From Clostridia bacterium (GTDB taxonomy: Bacteria > Bacillota > Clostridia > Oscillospirales > CAG-272), in NCBI GenBank assembly GCA_900763885.1, contig CAAFLY010000155.1, positions 1 to 48,291 on the forward strand: DNA of 48,291 nt. The letters are read 5' to 3'. Each line of letters opens with the position of its first letter. Positions within the stretch are counted from its first letter, which is position 1. Both the position numbers and the translations under genes were made by a program. Below are positions 1-7,217 of this stretch, in pieces. The notes beneath the pieces are model-generated. The model had not been told where the DNA came from. It worked only from the letters and a program-made list of their open reading frames with translations, and ran no database searches.

Positions 1-177
1 ATTTATGAAGCTTCGGCTTTTTCGCACTGTCCGAATCCATTTTCGCAAGTCCGAATCCAGCCACAGAACCGATTGCTTTCGGAAAGACGAAAAAAACTTT
101 TCGCGAGTCCGAGTCCGGGCACAGTATCGAAAAGGGTAAAAGGGATTTATGAAACTCCGAAAAAATGCAGGATCGAA

Positions 178-211
178 AAAACGGGAGAAATCTCTCGAAA
201 TCTCCCGTTTT
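178..211 (-). terminator. Intrinsic terminator downstream of tRNA-Gln
   Basis: An 11-bp stem (178-188 with 201-211, core ACGGGAGA/TCTCCCGT) closes a 12-nt loop. Read on the minus strand it ends in a run of T, as expected for the 3' end of the tRNA-Gln transcript. A-rich and T-rich flanks on both sides mean it could work in both directions. The rest of 1-254 shows no gene, only three short imperfect repeats at 18-125. Confidence 0.75.
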
Positions 212-254
212 CTCGTTTTTCCTCGTTCGGATCTAAATTGACTTATCATCACGA

Positions 255-326
255 CTGGGGTAGCAGGATTCGGACCTGCGAATGCAGCAGTCAAAGTGCT
301 GTGTCTTACCGCTTGACGATACCCCA
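255..326 (-). tRNA. tRNA-Gln (anticodon TTG)
   Basis: Read on the minus strand the segment folds as a 72-nt cloverleaf. The acceptor stem is TGGGGTA/TACCCCA with discriminator G. The anticodon stem CAGCA/TGCTG closes loop CTTTGAC, giving anticodon TTG, which reads CAA. The T arm is GCAGG-TCCGAAT-CCTGC. The 3' CCA is not encoded, so it must be added after transcription. A perfect-consensus promoter lies directly upstream and a terminator directly downstream, so this is a single-gene transcription unit. Confidence 0.95.
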
Positions 327-336
327 ATACGGGGAT

Positions 337-365
337 ATTATAGCATATCCGCAGGGGTTTGTCAA
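337..365 (-). promoter_or_regulatory. Consensus promoter of tRNA-Gln
   Basis: On the minus strand TTGACA (365-360) and TATAAT (342-337) are separated by exactly 17 bp, a perfect sigma-70/sigma-A promoter. Transcription would start near 330, four bases before the mature tRNA end. The outer edge of the -35 box is only 9 bp from the target duplication of the neighbouring insertion sequence. Confidence 0.93.
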
Positions 366-374
366 GCGGTTTAT

Positions 375-384
375 CGTGGTTTTT
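375..384. repeat. Left target-site duplication of the ISAs1-family element
   Basis: CGTGGTTTTT occurs immediately outside both terminal inverted repeats, here and at 1548-1557. The two copies are identical over 10 bp, in line with the 8-10 bp duplications of ISAs1-family elements. Confidence 0.9.
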
Positions 385-398
385 CACAGCAACAGCAT

Positions 399-1499
399 TT
401 ACTTTTTCGGGAATAAGATAGAGAGAAGAACAGCAGGATTGAGAGCGGCTTTAAACATCATTTTCTTTTTGCTGAGTCTGCCGAATTTTGCTTCGTTTAC
501 CAGAGTCAAAGCAAGTTTACGCAGAATATTCATGTTCAGCGGAGAATTGTCTTTTTTCGCTCTGGCTGCATCCTCACGGAATATTACATCAAGACACCAG
601 TGCAGCTGGTTTTCTATCGACCAGTGCTTCCTTACCGCATGGGAAAATTCATGCAAATCCGTCAAAGATGTAATATAATACCGTTTTTCCTCCCTGTCAA
701 CCCCGTTTTCCGTCACCTTGCTGTGTACCATCCCGATTCCTCGTAGATTTGTCCATGTATTCCAATCATAATCCCAATACTTCTCCGGTTCTCTCAGAAG
801 ATAATATGTTCTCCTTTCGATTCGCCCATGCCCTTTGTCAAGGGTTTCCTCGTGGGGCTGCTGATGCAGAAAGTCTCGGAAATAAAGCCTGCTGTCCTCA
901 TACAGCGCAGGCTGATTTTCTTTCAGCGCAATTACGTAATCTGCTTTTTTCTCTGTGATTTTTTTCGTGATCTCTTTCTGACAGCTCATGGCATCTGCTG
1001 TTACGATTGCGTTTTCTACGTCCAAAATATCCAACAGCTCCGGCACTGCGGTAATCTCATTTGTTTTTTCCTCTACCGTTATCTGACCGAGTGTGATCTG
1101 ATTCTCCGCCACAAATGCACTGACAACATGGTACGCTTTGTGTTTGCCGTTTCCGCTCCCTCGGATTGTTTTTCCGTCAATTGCTACTACCGAACGGGCT
1201 TCCCGCTCGATTTCAAGCCAATTCGTCAGGCAATTTGACAATTCTTTCGGGTCAATCCGTTCAAATACACGCCGGAATGTGTCACTGTCCGGGATTCCAT
1301 TCGGCAGTTCGAGGAAACTTTTGAGCCATTCCTCTCTTTCCAGACCAAACGTCTCCATATCGTTAAAGTCTTCGCCGCCGCAGATGACTGTACACAGTCC
1401 GAGTATGATGATGTCTGTCAGCTTGTGCCGGATGTTTCCGTAGGGCCGTCTCGGTTCCGTCACTTCTGCTAATGCTTTTTTCAGTTCTTCTATTTTCAT
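399..1499 (-). CDS. ISAs1-family transposase
   Basis: This 366-residue protein has the N-terminal helper region seen in ISAs1 transposases (DDE_Tnp_1-associated, about residues 1-90). A DDE catalytic domain follows: VVAIDGKTIRG carries the first Asp, IVTADAM the second, and SIENQLHWCLDV the expected Glu. Length and motif order match full-length family members and there is no internal stop. The coding region starts just inside the right inverted repeat and its stop codon lies next to the left one. The likely promoter uses a -35 box inside the terminal repeat. It would cut and move the element by a DDE strand-transfer reaction. Confidence 0.93.
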   Translation of the reverse strand: MKIEELKKALAEVTEPRRPYGNIRHKLTDIIILGLCTVICGGEDFNDMETFGLEREEWLKSFLELPNGIPDSDTFRRVFERIDPKELSNCLTNWLEIEREARSVVAIDGKTIRGSGNGKHKAYHVVSAFVAENQITLGQITVEEKTNEITAVPELLDILDVENAIVTADAMSCQKEITKKITEKKADYVIALKENQPALYEDSRLYFRDFLHQQPHEETLDKGHGRIERRTYYLLREPEKYWDYDWNTWTNLRGIGMVHSKVTENGVDREEKRYYITSLTDLHEFSHAVRKHWSIENQLHWCLDVIFREDAARAKKDNSPLNMNILRKLALTLVNEAKFGRLSKKKMMFKAALNPAVLLSILFPKK

Positions 1500-1505
1500 G
1501 TCTCT

Positions 1506-1534
1506 ATTTTATCACTTCTTTGAAAAAAAGTAAA
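1506..1534 (-). promoter_or_regulatory. Candidate promoter of the transposase gene
   Basis: On the minus strand TTTACT (1534-1529) and TAAAAT (1511-1506) are 17 bp apart. The -35 box lies inside the terminal inverted repeat, so transposase binding to its own end could repress the gene. That regulatory reading is inference. Confidence 0.5.
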
Positions 1535-1547
1535 TGCTGTTGCCGTG

Positions 1548-1557
1548 CGTGGTTTTT
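1548..1557. repeat. Right target-site duplication of the ISAs1-family element
   Basis: CGTGGTTTTT is identical to 375-384 and abuts the end of the right inverted repeat. It ends 9 bp before the stop codon of the FAD oxidoreductase gene. Confidence 0.9.
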
Positions 1558-1566
1558 GCACTTCGC

Positions 1567-2919
1567 TCACGCCCGATAATGCGGCAGAAACGCGCCCAGT
1601 GCCACGAGACGCTTTTGCAGCTCATGCGTGTCGATCGCGCGGATGTCGCAGTTTGCCGTGGTGTCGCAGGTCAGTGCCGCACCGATGCCTGCCGCCTGTC
1701 CGGTGATGTAGCAGCCCGGCATGACGCGCACGGAGGACTGCAGGTTCCGGTCGGTACAGATGCAGCGTCCGGCGACGTAGAGATTCGACAGCCCGGCGAC
1801 CGTCAGCGTGCGGTATGGGATCCCGTAGCTTTCGCCCGACTTATACTGATACTTCTGGATGTCGGCAAGGAATTTCCGGTACCCCTCCGCGGTATTGACC
1901 GGAGAGTGGATGTCCACGCCGTAGTTGTACCGGCCGATCTCGTCCTCGAACACGGCGCGGTTCACAAAGTCGTCGAGCACCAGCCGGTAATCGCAATCCA
2001 CGCGGCGGCTTTCGCGGATGCCGAGATAGGACGCGGAGTAGAGCAGCTCCGTATCCTCGTACCCGGTCAGGTATTCGCGGTAGTACCTCCGGTATTCCAT
2101 AAGCTGCCGTCTGCCGCGCACAATGCCCTCCGTGAGCGACGCGGCTTCTCTGGCGTCCACGTCGTACACATGACCCGCGTTCGATCCGCCGACGCCATTC
2201 GGGTACAGCGCGCCGTCCTCACCGCGTGTGCCCTCCGCGATGGGCCACATGCCAGGCAGATGGCGGTCCTCATTCTGGAACACATGATCCCGGAATGCCG
2301 CGTCGATGTTGCGGTTGTCCGGCTTCTTTACCCGGCCCCAGTCGATCCCGTCCCAGATCCCGCAGAGGGTCGCCGCCATGGTCTTGCCGTTTTCGTCGCC
2401 GTATTCGCTGTGCGCGCCTGCGTAATGGGCAAGATCGCCGTCGCCGGTACAGTCGATGTAAACCTTCGCCCGCACGCCGAACATACTGCCCTTCGCGGCG
2501 CAGATCACGGTGTCGATCCGCCCGTCCTTCGTGATCGCGTCCACGATGGAGGTGTGGAAGAGATACCTCACGCCCGCCTCCTCGATCATGTCGTCGTAGA
2601 GCCGCTTGAGCTGCTCCACCGGGATGGACATCGGGCAGTACCGCCGGAACCGCGGGAACGCGTCCGCTTTGAGCCTGTCATAGATCTCCCTGCCGATGCC
2701 GCCCGCCAAAAAGTTCTGGCTGTCCCCGAACGGCATGAACGCCGGAACGAGCATGGTGACCGCCGCGCCGCCGAACGCGGAAAACGAATCGACAACGAAC
2801 ACCTGCTTCCCTTGTCTCGCGCACGCGATGGCGGCGGCAATTCCGGCAGGACCTCCTCCGGCGACAAACACGTCCGGCGTATAGCGGATCTCAAGCCTCT
2901 TTTCATACGTAAATTCCAT
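1567..2919 (-). CDS. FAD-dependent oxidoreductase
   Basis: This 450-residue protein has a dinucleotide-binding motif VAGGGPAGIAAA (residues 19-30) and a following acidic strand end VFVVDS, typical of FAD_oxidored-type flavoproteins. A C-terminal FAD-binding segment follows (LYVAGRCICTDRNLQSS...GQAAGIGAAL). Such proteins sit in many carbohydrate-related loci, but the substrate is unknown. The ATG at 2919 was chosen because AGGAGG lies 6 bases upstream. An in-frame extension up to 3225 lacks such a site and overlaps the hisS promoter. It is divergent from hisS. The insertion sequence sits just beyond its stop codon, so its original terminator may have been displaced. No signal peptide is visible, so it is probably cytoplasmic. 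Confidence 0.88.
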   Translation of the reverse strand: MEFTYEKRLEIRYTPDVFVAGGGPAGIAAAIACARQGKQVFVVDSFSAFGGAAVTMLVPAFMPFGDSQNFLAGGIGREIYDRLKADAFPRFRRYCPMSIPVEQLKRLYDDMIEEAGVRYLFHTSIVDAITKDGRIDTVICAAKGSMFGVRAKVYIDCTGDGDLAHYAGAHSEYGDENGKTMAATLCGIWDGIDWGRVKKPDNRNIDAAFRDHVFQNEDRHLPGMWPIAEGTRGEDGALYPNGVGGSNAGHVYDVDAREAASLTEGIVRGRRQLMEYRRYYREYLTGYEDTELLYSASYLGIRESRRVDCDYRLVLDDFVNRAVFEDEIGRYNYGVDIHSPVNTAEGYRKFLADIQKYQYKSGESYGIPYRTLTVAGLSNLYVAGRCICTDRNLQSSVRVMPGCYITGQAAGIGAALTCDTTANCDIRAIDTHELQKRLVALGAFLPHYRA

Positions 2920-2965
2920 AAGTGTCCTCCTGAAACCGGCTCTGCATGACCGGTTGTTTTTCTGT

Positions 2966-2994
2966 AGTATACCGCATCGGCACGCGGATTGCAA
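2966..2994 (-). promoter_or_regulatory. Promoter of the FAD oxidoreductase gene
   Basis: On the minus strand TTGCAA (2994-2989) and TATACT (2971-2966) are 17 bp apart. The site is in the 244-bp divergent region shared with hisS, and the ATG is 46 bp downstream of the -10 box. Confidence 0.8.
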
Positions 2995-3097
2995 GGAAAA
3001 GAAGCACGAAAAACCGGAAAAAACGAATATACAGCCCGCGCCGTCGGTCCGTTTGCTTTCCGTGCGCGAAAAATCGCATGAAAAAGCGAAAACACCC

Positions 3098-3126
3098 TTG
3101 TAAAAGCGCGCGTTTTTTGCTATACT
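3098..3126 (+). promoter_or_regulatory. Promoter of hisS
   Basis: TTGTAA (3098-3103), a 17-bp spacer and TATACT (3121-3126) lie 38 bp before the hisS start. The spacer begins AAGCGCGCG. A nearly identical spacer and the same GCTATACTATAGGA downstream occur at the vanZ promoter. No T-box leader fits in the short 5' region. Confidence 0.82.
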
Positions 3127-3163
3127 ATAGGATAAAGGTTTTGCTCCGGATTTCGGAGGACCA

Positions 3164-4438
3164 ATGCAAAAGAAGGAACGACGATATATGGAAAAGATCA
3201 TGAAGCCGCGCGGGACGATGGACATTCTGGCTCCCGACGTATATACATGGAACTACATTGAAAAGGTAGTCCGCGATGTGGCAGCCCGGTTCGGGTTCTC
3301 GGAGGTGCGGGTACCTACCTTTGAGGAGATTGGGCTGTTCCGGCGCGGCGTCGGCGAATCCACGGACGTGGTACAGAAGGAAATGTACACGTTCACGGAC
3401 AAGGACGGTGCGATGTACGCGCTTCGTCCGGAGGGAACGGCGTCGGTGGCGCGCGCGATCATCGAAAACGGCAAGGCGTCGGATACGCTGCCGCTCAAAT
3501 ATTTCTACATCATCAACTGCTTCCGGTACGAAAAGCCGGAGGCGGGCAGAAGCCGTGAATTCGTGCAGTTCGGGACGGAAATGTTCGGCGCGCCCGGCGC
3601 GGGAGCGGATTTCACGATCATCTCTCTGGCGTCCACGGCGATCCGGGAGCTGGGGATCACGAACGTGCGGCTCCACATCAACTCCATCGGCTGTCCGCAG
3701 TGCCGTCCCGTCTACAGGGAAAAGCTGCAGGAATATCTGCGCGCGCATAAGGACGAGCTGTGCGACACGTGCCTCTCCCGCATGGAGACCAATCCCCTGC
3801 GCGTACTGGACTGCAAGAACGATTCGTGCCGGAAGGTAGCGGAGGGCGCGCCGCACACGATCGATCATCTCTGCCCGGACTGCGAAGCGCATTTACACGA
3901 ATTGCAGGCGGACCTTGACGCGGCGGGCATCCCCTACGTGATGGACCCGCACATTGTCCGGGGGCTCGATTACTACACGCGCACCGTCTTTGAGTTCATC
4001 GCGGAGGGCATCGGTGCGCAGAGCACGGTATGCGGCGGCGGACGGTACGACGGTCTCATGGAGGAGCTGGGCGGTCCGAAAATGGCGGGCATCGGCTTCG
4101 GCATGGGCATCACGCGGCTCATTCTGGCGATGCAGCAGTGCGGCGTGGTGATCGAAAACCCGAACAAGCCGAAATTATACATCGCGTCGATGGGCAAGGC
4201 GGCAGAGCAGCGCGCGCTCACGATCGTAAGCGGTCTGCGTGCCGCCGGTATCAACGCGGACTGCGACGTGCTGAGCCGGAGTCTGAAGGCGCAGATGAAA
4301 TACGCGGACAAGATCGGCGCGCAGTACGTTCTGATGCTCGGCGACAACGAGATCGAAACGGGCGTCGCCGTCCTCAAGGAAATGGCGACCGGCGAGCAGC
4401 GCGAAGTGCGCATTGAGGAAATCGGCGCGGCATTATAA
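3164..4438 (+). CDS. hisS: Histidine--tRNA ligase
   Basis: This 424-residue class II synthetase charges tRNA-His with histidine and ATP. Landmarks are KPRGTMD (14-20), RPEGTASVAR (88-97), motif 2 around FRYEKPEAGRSREFVQFGTE (120-139), the histidine-binding segment RGLDYYTRTVFEF (266-278), motif 3 GFGMGITRLI (311-320) and a C-terminal anticodon-binding domain. An insertion with CxxC pairs (177/180, 200/203, 237/240) is compatible with a metal-binding HisRS insertion. The ATG at 3164 has GGAGG 5 bases upstream. A second ATG at 3188 is also in frame, so the first 8 residues are uncertain. A MazG-like gene and aspS follow on the same strand. Confidence 0.97.
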   Translation: MQKKERRYMEKIMKPRGTMDILAPDVYTWNYIEKVVRDVAARFGFSEVRVPTFEEIGLFRRGVGESTDVVQKEMYTFTDKDGAMYALRPEGTASVARAIIENGKASDTLPLKYFYIINCFRYEKPEAGRSREFVQFGTEMFGAPGAGADFTIISLASTAIRELGITNVRLHINSIGCPQCRPVYREKLQEYLRAHKDELCDTCLSRMETNPLRVLDCKNDSCRKVAEGAPHTIDHLCPDCEAHLHELQADLDAAGIPYVMDPHIVRGLDYYTRTVFEFIAEGIGAQSTVCGGGRYDGLMEELGGPKMAGIGFGMGITRLILAMQQCGVVIENPNKPKLYIASMGKAAEQRALTIVSGLRAAGINADCDVLSRSLKAQMKYADKIGAQYVLMLGDNEIETGVAVLKEMATGEQREVRIEEIGAAL

Positions 4439-4499
4439 AGGGAGCGAGGGGAACGGTCGCCCCTCCGGAAATGGAATGTGTACATCGGAGGATTTTTCT

Positions 4500-5183
4500 A
4501 TGGCAGATGCGCGGATCGGGGAATTTCTGGATATGCAGCACCGGTTGGCTGTGGAAAAGGGGTGGATCGCGGACCGGGTGCCGGAGATGGGACACATGAG
4601 TCTGCTCTGGTCCATTGACGAAATGGGTGAGGTGATCGCGATCCTCAAGAAAAAGGGCACCGGTGCGATCATGGAAAACGACAGCGTACGGGCGCATTTC
4701 ACAGAGGAGATCGCGGATGTATTCATGTATCTCTTCGACATGATGGAGTGCTACGGGATCACGGCGGAGGAATTCACCGCGGCGTACCGGAAGAAATACG
4801 CGCACAACATGGGCAGAGACTGGCGGGAGAACGACGCGCTGTACGAAAAAAGCATGGGGACTATCCGCTATGTCTGCTTTGCGTCGTCTCTGTTCGGCGA
4901 AAAGGGAACGGAAGCGGCGGCACATGTACTGGATTCTCTCGCAAAGACCGATCTCACCGTAGCAATCGCGGCGGACGCACCTCTCTTTTTCGAAAACGAT
5001 GCCATAACGCGCGTGTCGGACCTGACCGTCCCCGCGGATTTCACGCCGGAGCAATGCCTGTTCTGCGTTTCGGACGAAAAAACGGCGCTTCCCTCCGGCG
5101 CGGGACGGTTTATACTGGATTTTGACGCACCGGAGGACGCGGAGCACGGCTGGGGCACACTGCTCTCCCATCTCGGCTTCTGA
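4500..5183 (+). CDS. MazG-like nucleotide pyrophosphohydrolase with extra C-terminal domain
   Basis: The first 100 or so of 227 residues look like an all-alpha NTP pyrophosphohydrolase (MazG/dUTPase-like). SIDEMGEVIAILKK and the acidic EEIADVFMYLFDMME helix fit the metal-binding ExxE and ExxD signature of the fold. Such enzymes hydrolyse nucleoside triphosphates to monophosphate and pyrophosphate; the preferred nucleotide cannot be read here. The last 110 or so residues (RYVCFASSLFGEKGTEAA...) form a second region I do not recognise. The start at 4500 is supported by GGAGG upstream. A longer in-frame start at 4413 would overlap hisS and has no better site. The gene lies between hisS and aspS and may be co-transcribed with them. 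Confidence 0.8.
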   Translation: MADARIGEFLDMQHRLAVEKGWIADRVPEMGHMSLLWSIDEMGEVIAILKKKGTGAIMENDSVRAHFTEEIADVFMYLFDMMECYGITAEEFTAAYRKKYAHNMGRDWRENDALYEKSMGTIRYVCFASSLFGEKGTEAAAHVLDSLAKTDLTVAIAADAPLFFENDAITRVSDLTVPADFTPEQCLFCVSDEKTALPSGAGRFILDFDAPEDAEHGWGTLLSHLGF

Positions 5184-5309
5184 CAACCGGCAATGAAAGG
5201 CGCGATTACGGATCATGCCGGATCGGATCGTGCCTGTGAGAGAACCACATACGGCGGGACGGACCGCGATATATCGATAAACATACACCGAAAGGAATAC
5301 AGACAAAAA

Positions 5310-7106
5310 ATGGAACTCTTTACAAAGGAAGACAAGCGCACACATTATTGCGGTACGCTGACGGGCGCGGATATCGGCAAGGAGGTCGCCGTACTTGGCT
5401 GGTGTCAGCGGCAGAGAGACCTCGGCAGTCTCATCTTCATCGATCTGCGTGACCGGACCGGTATCGTACAGCTTGCCTTTGACGACAAGACGGATCCCGA
5501 GCTTTTCAAGATCGCGTTCGGCGTACGTGCGGAATATGTGCTTGCGGCGCGCGGCGTCGTTCGTTCCCGCGGCGCGGATGCGATCAACAAAAATATGGCG
5601 ACCGGTGAGATTGAGATCGCGGTACACCACTTCAAGGTGCTCTCCGCCGCACAGACCCCGCCGTTTGAGATCAGCGACAAGGCGAATGTCGGCGACGAGA
5701 CCGCGCTGAAATACCGGTATCTCGACCTGCGCCGTCCGGAGCTACAGAAGAACATCCTGATGCGTCACGAGATCGCCCGCGTGACGAGGGATTACTACTA
5801 CGAAAACGGCTTCATCGAGATCGAGACGCCGATGATGATCAAGCCGACGCCCGAGGGCGCGCGCGATTATCTGGTGCCGTCCCGCATCCACAAGGGCAGC
5901 TTCTACGCCCTGCCGCAGTCTCCGCAGATCTACAAGCAGCTACTCATGCTCTCCGGCTTTGACCGCTACATCCAGCTTGCCAGATGCTTCCGCGACGAGG
6001 ACCTGCGCGCCGACCGTCAGCCGGAATTCACGCAGATCGACCTTGAGATGTCCTTTGTAGACCAGGAGGACATCATGGAGATGAACGAGGGCTATGTACA
6101 GCGGCTGTTCAAGGAGATCCTGAACGTGGACATTCCGCTGCCTCTGCCGCGTCTGACCTATCACGAGGCGATGGAACGCTACGGCTCCGACAAACCGGAC
6201 ACGCGCTACGGCATGGAGATCCAGAACATCACCGCGCTTGTACAGAACAGTGCGTTCCCTGTATTTGCGGACGCGATCGCGGGCGGTGGCAGCGTTCGTG
6301 CCATTGTCGCGAAAAATGCGGCGGCTGTATATTCCCGCAAGGAGATCGACAAGCTGACCGCACACGCCAAGGGGATCGGCGCAAAGGGTCTGGCGTTCAT
6401 CCGCTTCCATGAGGATACGCCGACCTGCTCGTTCGCGAAATTCCTCGGCGAAGGGGAGCTGGACCGGCTGATGGCGGCGATCGGCTGCGAAAAGGGCGAC
6501 GTCGCGCTCTTTGTGGCGGATCGGGACACGGTGGTGCTTCCGACGCTCGGCGCGCTGCGGCAGATGGTGGCACGCAAGCTGGACATCATTCCGAACACGT
6601 ACAATTTCCTGTGGATCACGGAGTTCCCGTTCTTTGAATGGGATGAGGAGAGCGGCACATGGCTTGCGATGCACCATCCGTTCACGATGCCTCTGGACGA
6701 GTGCCTCGACTACATCGACACCGATCCGGGCAAGGTACGCGCGAAGTGCTACGACCTTGTATTGAACGGCGTGGAGATCTCCTCCGGCTCCATCCGCATC
6801 ACGGACTACGCGCTTCAGCAGCATATGTTCCGCCGTCTCGGTCTGACCGAGGAAGAGATCGACCGCAAGTTCGGATTCCTCGTGGAAGCGTACAAGTACG
6901 GTGCGCCGCCGCATGGTGGAGCCGCGCTGGGACTGGACCGTCTCGCGATGATCATGTGCGGCTGCGACAGTCTGCGCGACGTGGTGGCGTTCCCGAAGGT
7001 GCAGAATGCGTCCGAGCTGATGTCGAAATGCCCCGCACCCGCCGATCCCGCCGCCCTTTCCGAGCTTGGGATCACGGTGACCGCGCAGGAGGACGAGGCG
7101 GAATAA
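5310..7106 (+). CDS. aspS: Aspartate--tRNA ligase (bacterial type)
   Basis: This 598-residue class IIb synthetase has an N-terminal OB-fold anticodon-binding domain with RDLGSLIFIDLRDR (36-48). The class II core carries motif 2 CFRDEDLRADRQPEF. The bacterial GAD insertion (GSVRAIVAKNAA... to LGALRQMV) and motif 3 GGAALGLDRLAMIM near the C-terminus follow. It attaches aspartate to tRNA-Asp. In the RDLGS segment it carries Leu where tRNA-Asn-misacylating enzymes often have His, which hints at a discriminating enzyme; this is inference from family knowledge. The ATG at 5310 has AAAGGA upstream; the in-frame extension to 5193 has no convincing ribosome site. It is followed by a strong terminator. 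Confidence 0.97.
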   Translation: MELFTKEDKRTHYCGTLTGADIGKEVAVLGWCQRQRDLGSLIFIDLRDRTGIVQLAFDDKTDPELFKIAFGVRAEYVLAARGVVRSRGADAINKNMATGEIEIAVHHFKVLSAAQTPPFEISDKANVGDETALKYRYLDLRRPELQKNILMRHEIARVTRDYYYENGFIEIETPMMIKPTPEGARDYLVPSRIHKGSFYALPQSPQIYKQLLMLSGFDRYIQLARCFRDEDLRADRQPEFTQIDLEMSFVDQEDIMEMNEGYVQRLFKEILNVDIPLPLPRLTYHEAMERYGSDKPDTRYGMEIQNITALVQNSAFPVFADAIAGGGSVRAIVAKNAAAVYSRKEIDKLTAHAKGIGAKGLAFIRFHEDTPTCSFAKFLGEGELDRLMAAIGCEKGDVALFVADRDTVVLPTLGALRQMVARKLDIIPNTYNFLWITEFPFFEWDEESGTWLAMHHPFTMPLDECLDYIDTDPGKVRAKCYDLVLNGVEISSGSIRITDYALQQHMFRRLGLTEEEIDRKFGFLVEAYKYGAPPHGGAALGLDRLAMIMCGCDSLRDVVAFPKVQNASELMSKCPAPADPAALSELGITVTAQEDEAE

Positions 7107-7166
7107 CGGAGCGCGCGGCGCTTATGGTGTTTTTTGCGGGGAAAGTGTCCTGCCAATAGAAAATAA

Positions 7167-7207
7167 GGGGGATCCTACAGCGTTATTTGCCGTAGGATCC
7201 CCTTTTT
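7167..7207. terminator. Bidirectional intrinsic terminator between aspS and the solute-binding protein gene
   Basis: An 11-bp stem (GGGGATCCTAC at 7168-7178 with GTAGGATCCCC at 7192-7202) is followed by TTTTT on the plus strand. On the minus strand it is followed by CTTATTTT. It separates two convergent genes. Confidence 0.88.
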
Positions 7208-7217
7208 GTATTGGTTC

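Larger units (their letters stand above)
385..1547 (-). mobile_element. Complete ISAs1-family insertion sequence (1163 bp)
   Basis: The element is bounded by 23-bp terminal inverted repeats at 385-407 and 1525-1547 that differ at one position, both containing GGC/AGC-AACAGCATTTACTTTTT. It holds one transposase gene and is flanked by identical 10-bp direct repeats CGTGGTTTTT. It landed between the 3' end of the FAD oxidoreductase gene (stop at 1567-1569) and the tRNA-Gln promoter. It breaks neither. Near-perfect ends and a perfect duplication point to a recent insertion and a possibly active copy. Confidence 0.92.

Noticed and set aside
73..678. Long open frames on the plus strand over the tRNA and insertion sequence
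   Set aside because: They lie antisense to a clear transposase and tRNA, have no ribosome site and no family match.
1534..2949. Long frames opposite the FAD oxidoreductase, and similar ones opposite most GC-rich genes
   Set aside because: GC-rich codon use on one strand leaves open frames on the other. They have arginine- or serine-rich, non-family sequences and no ribosome sites.
5184..5309. GGGACGGACCGCG before aspS looks like the T-box antiterminator sequence
   Set aside because: It differs from the T-box core at several positions, the gap is only 126 bp, and no specifier stem or terminator was found.
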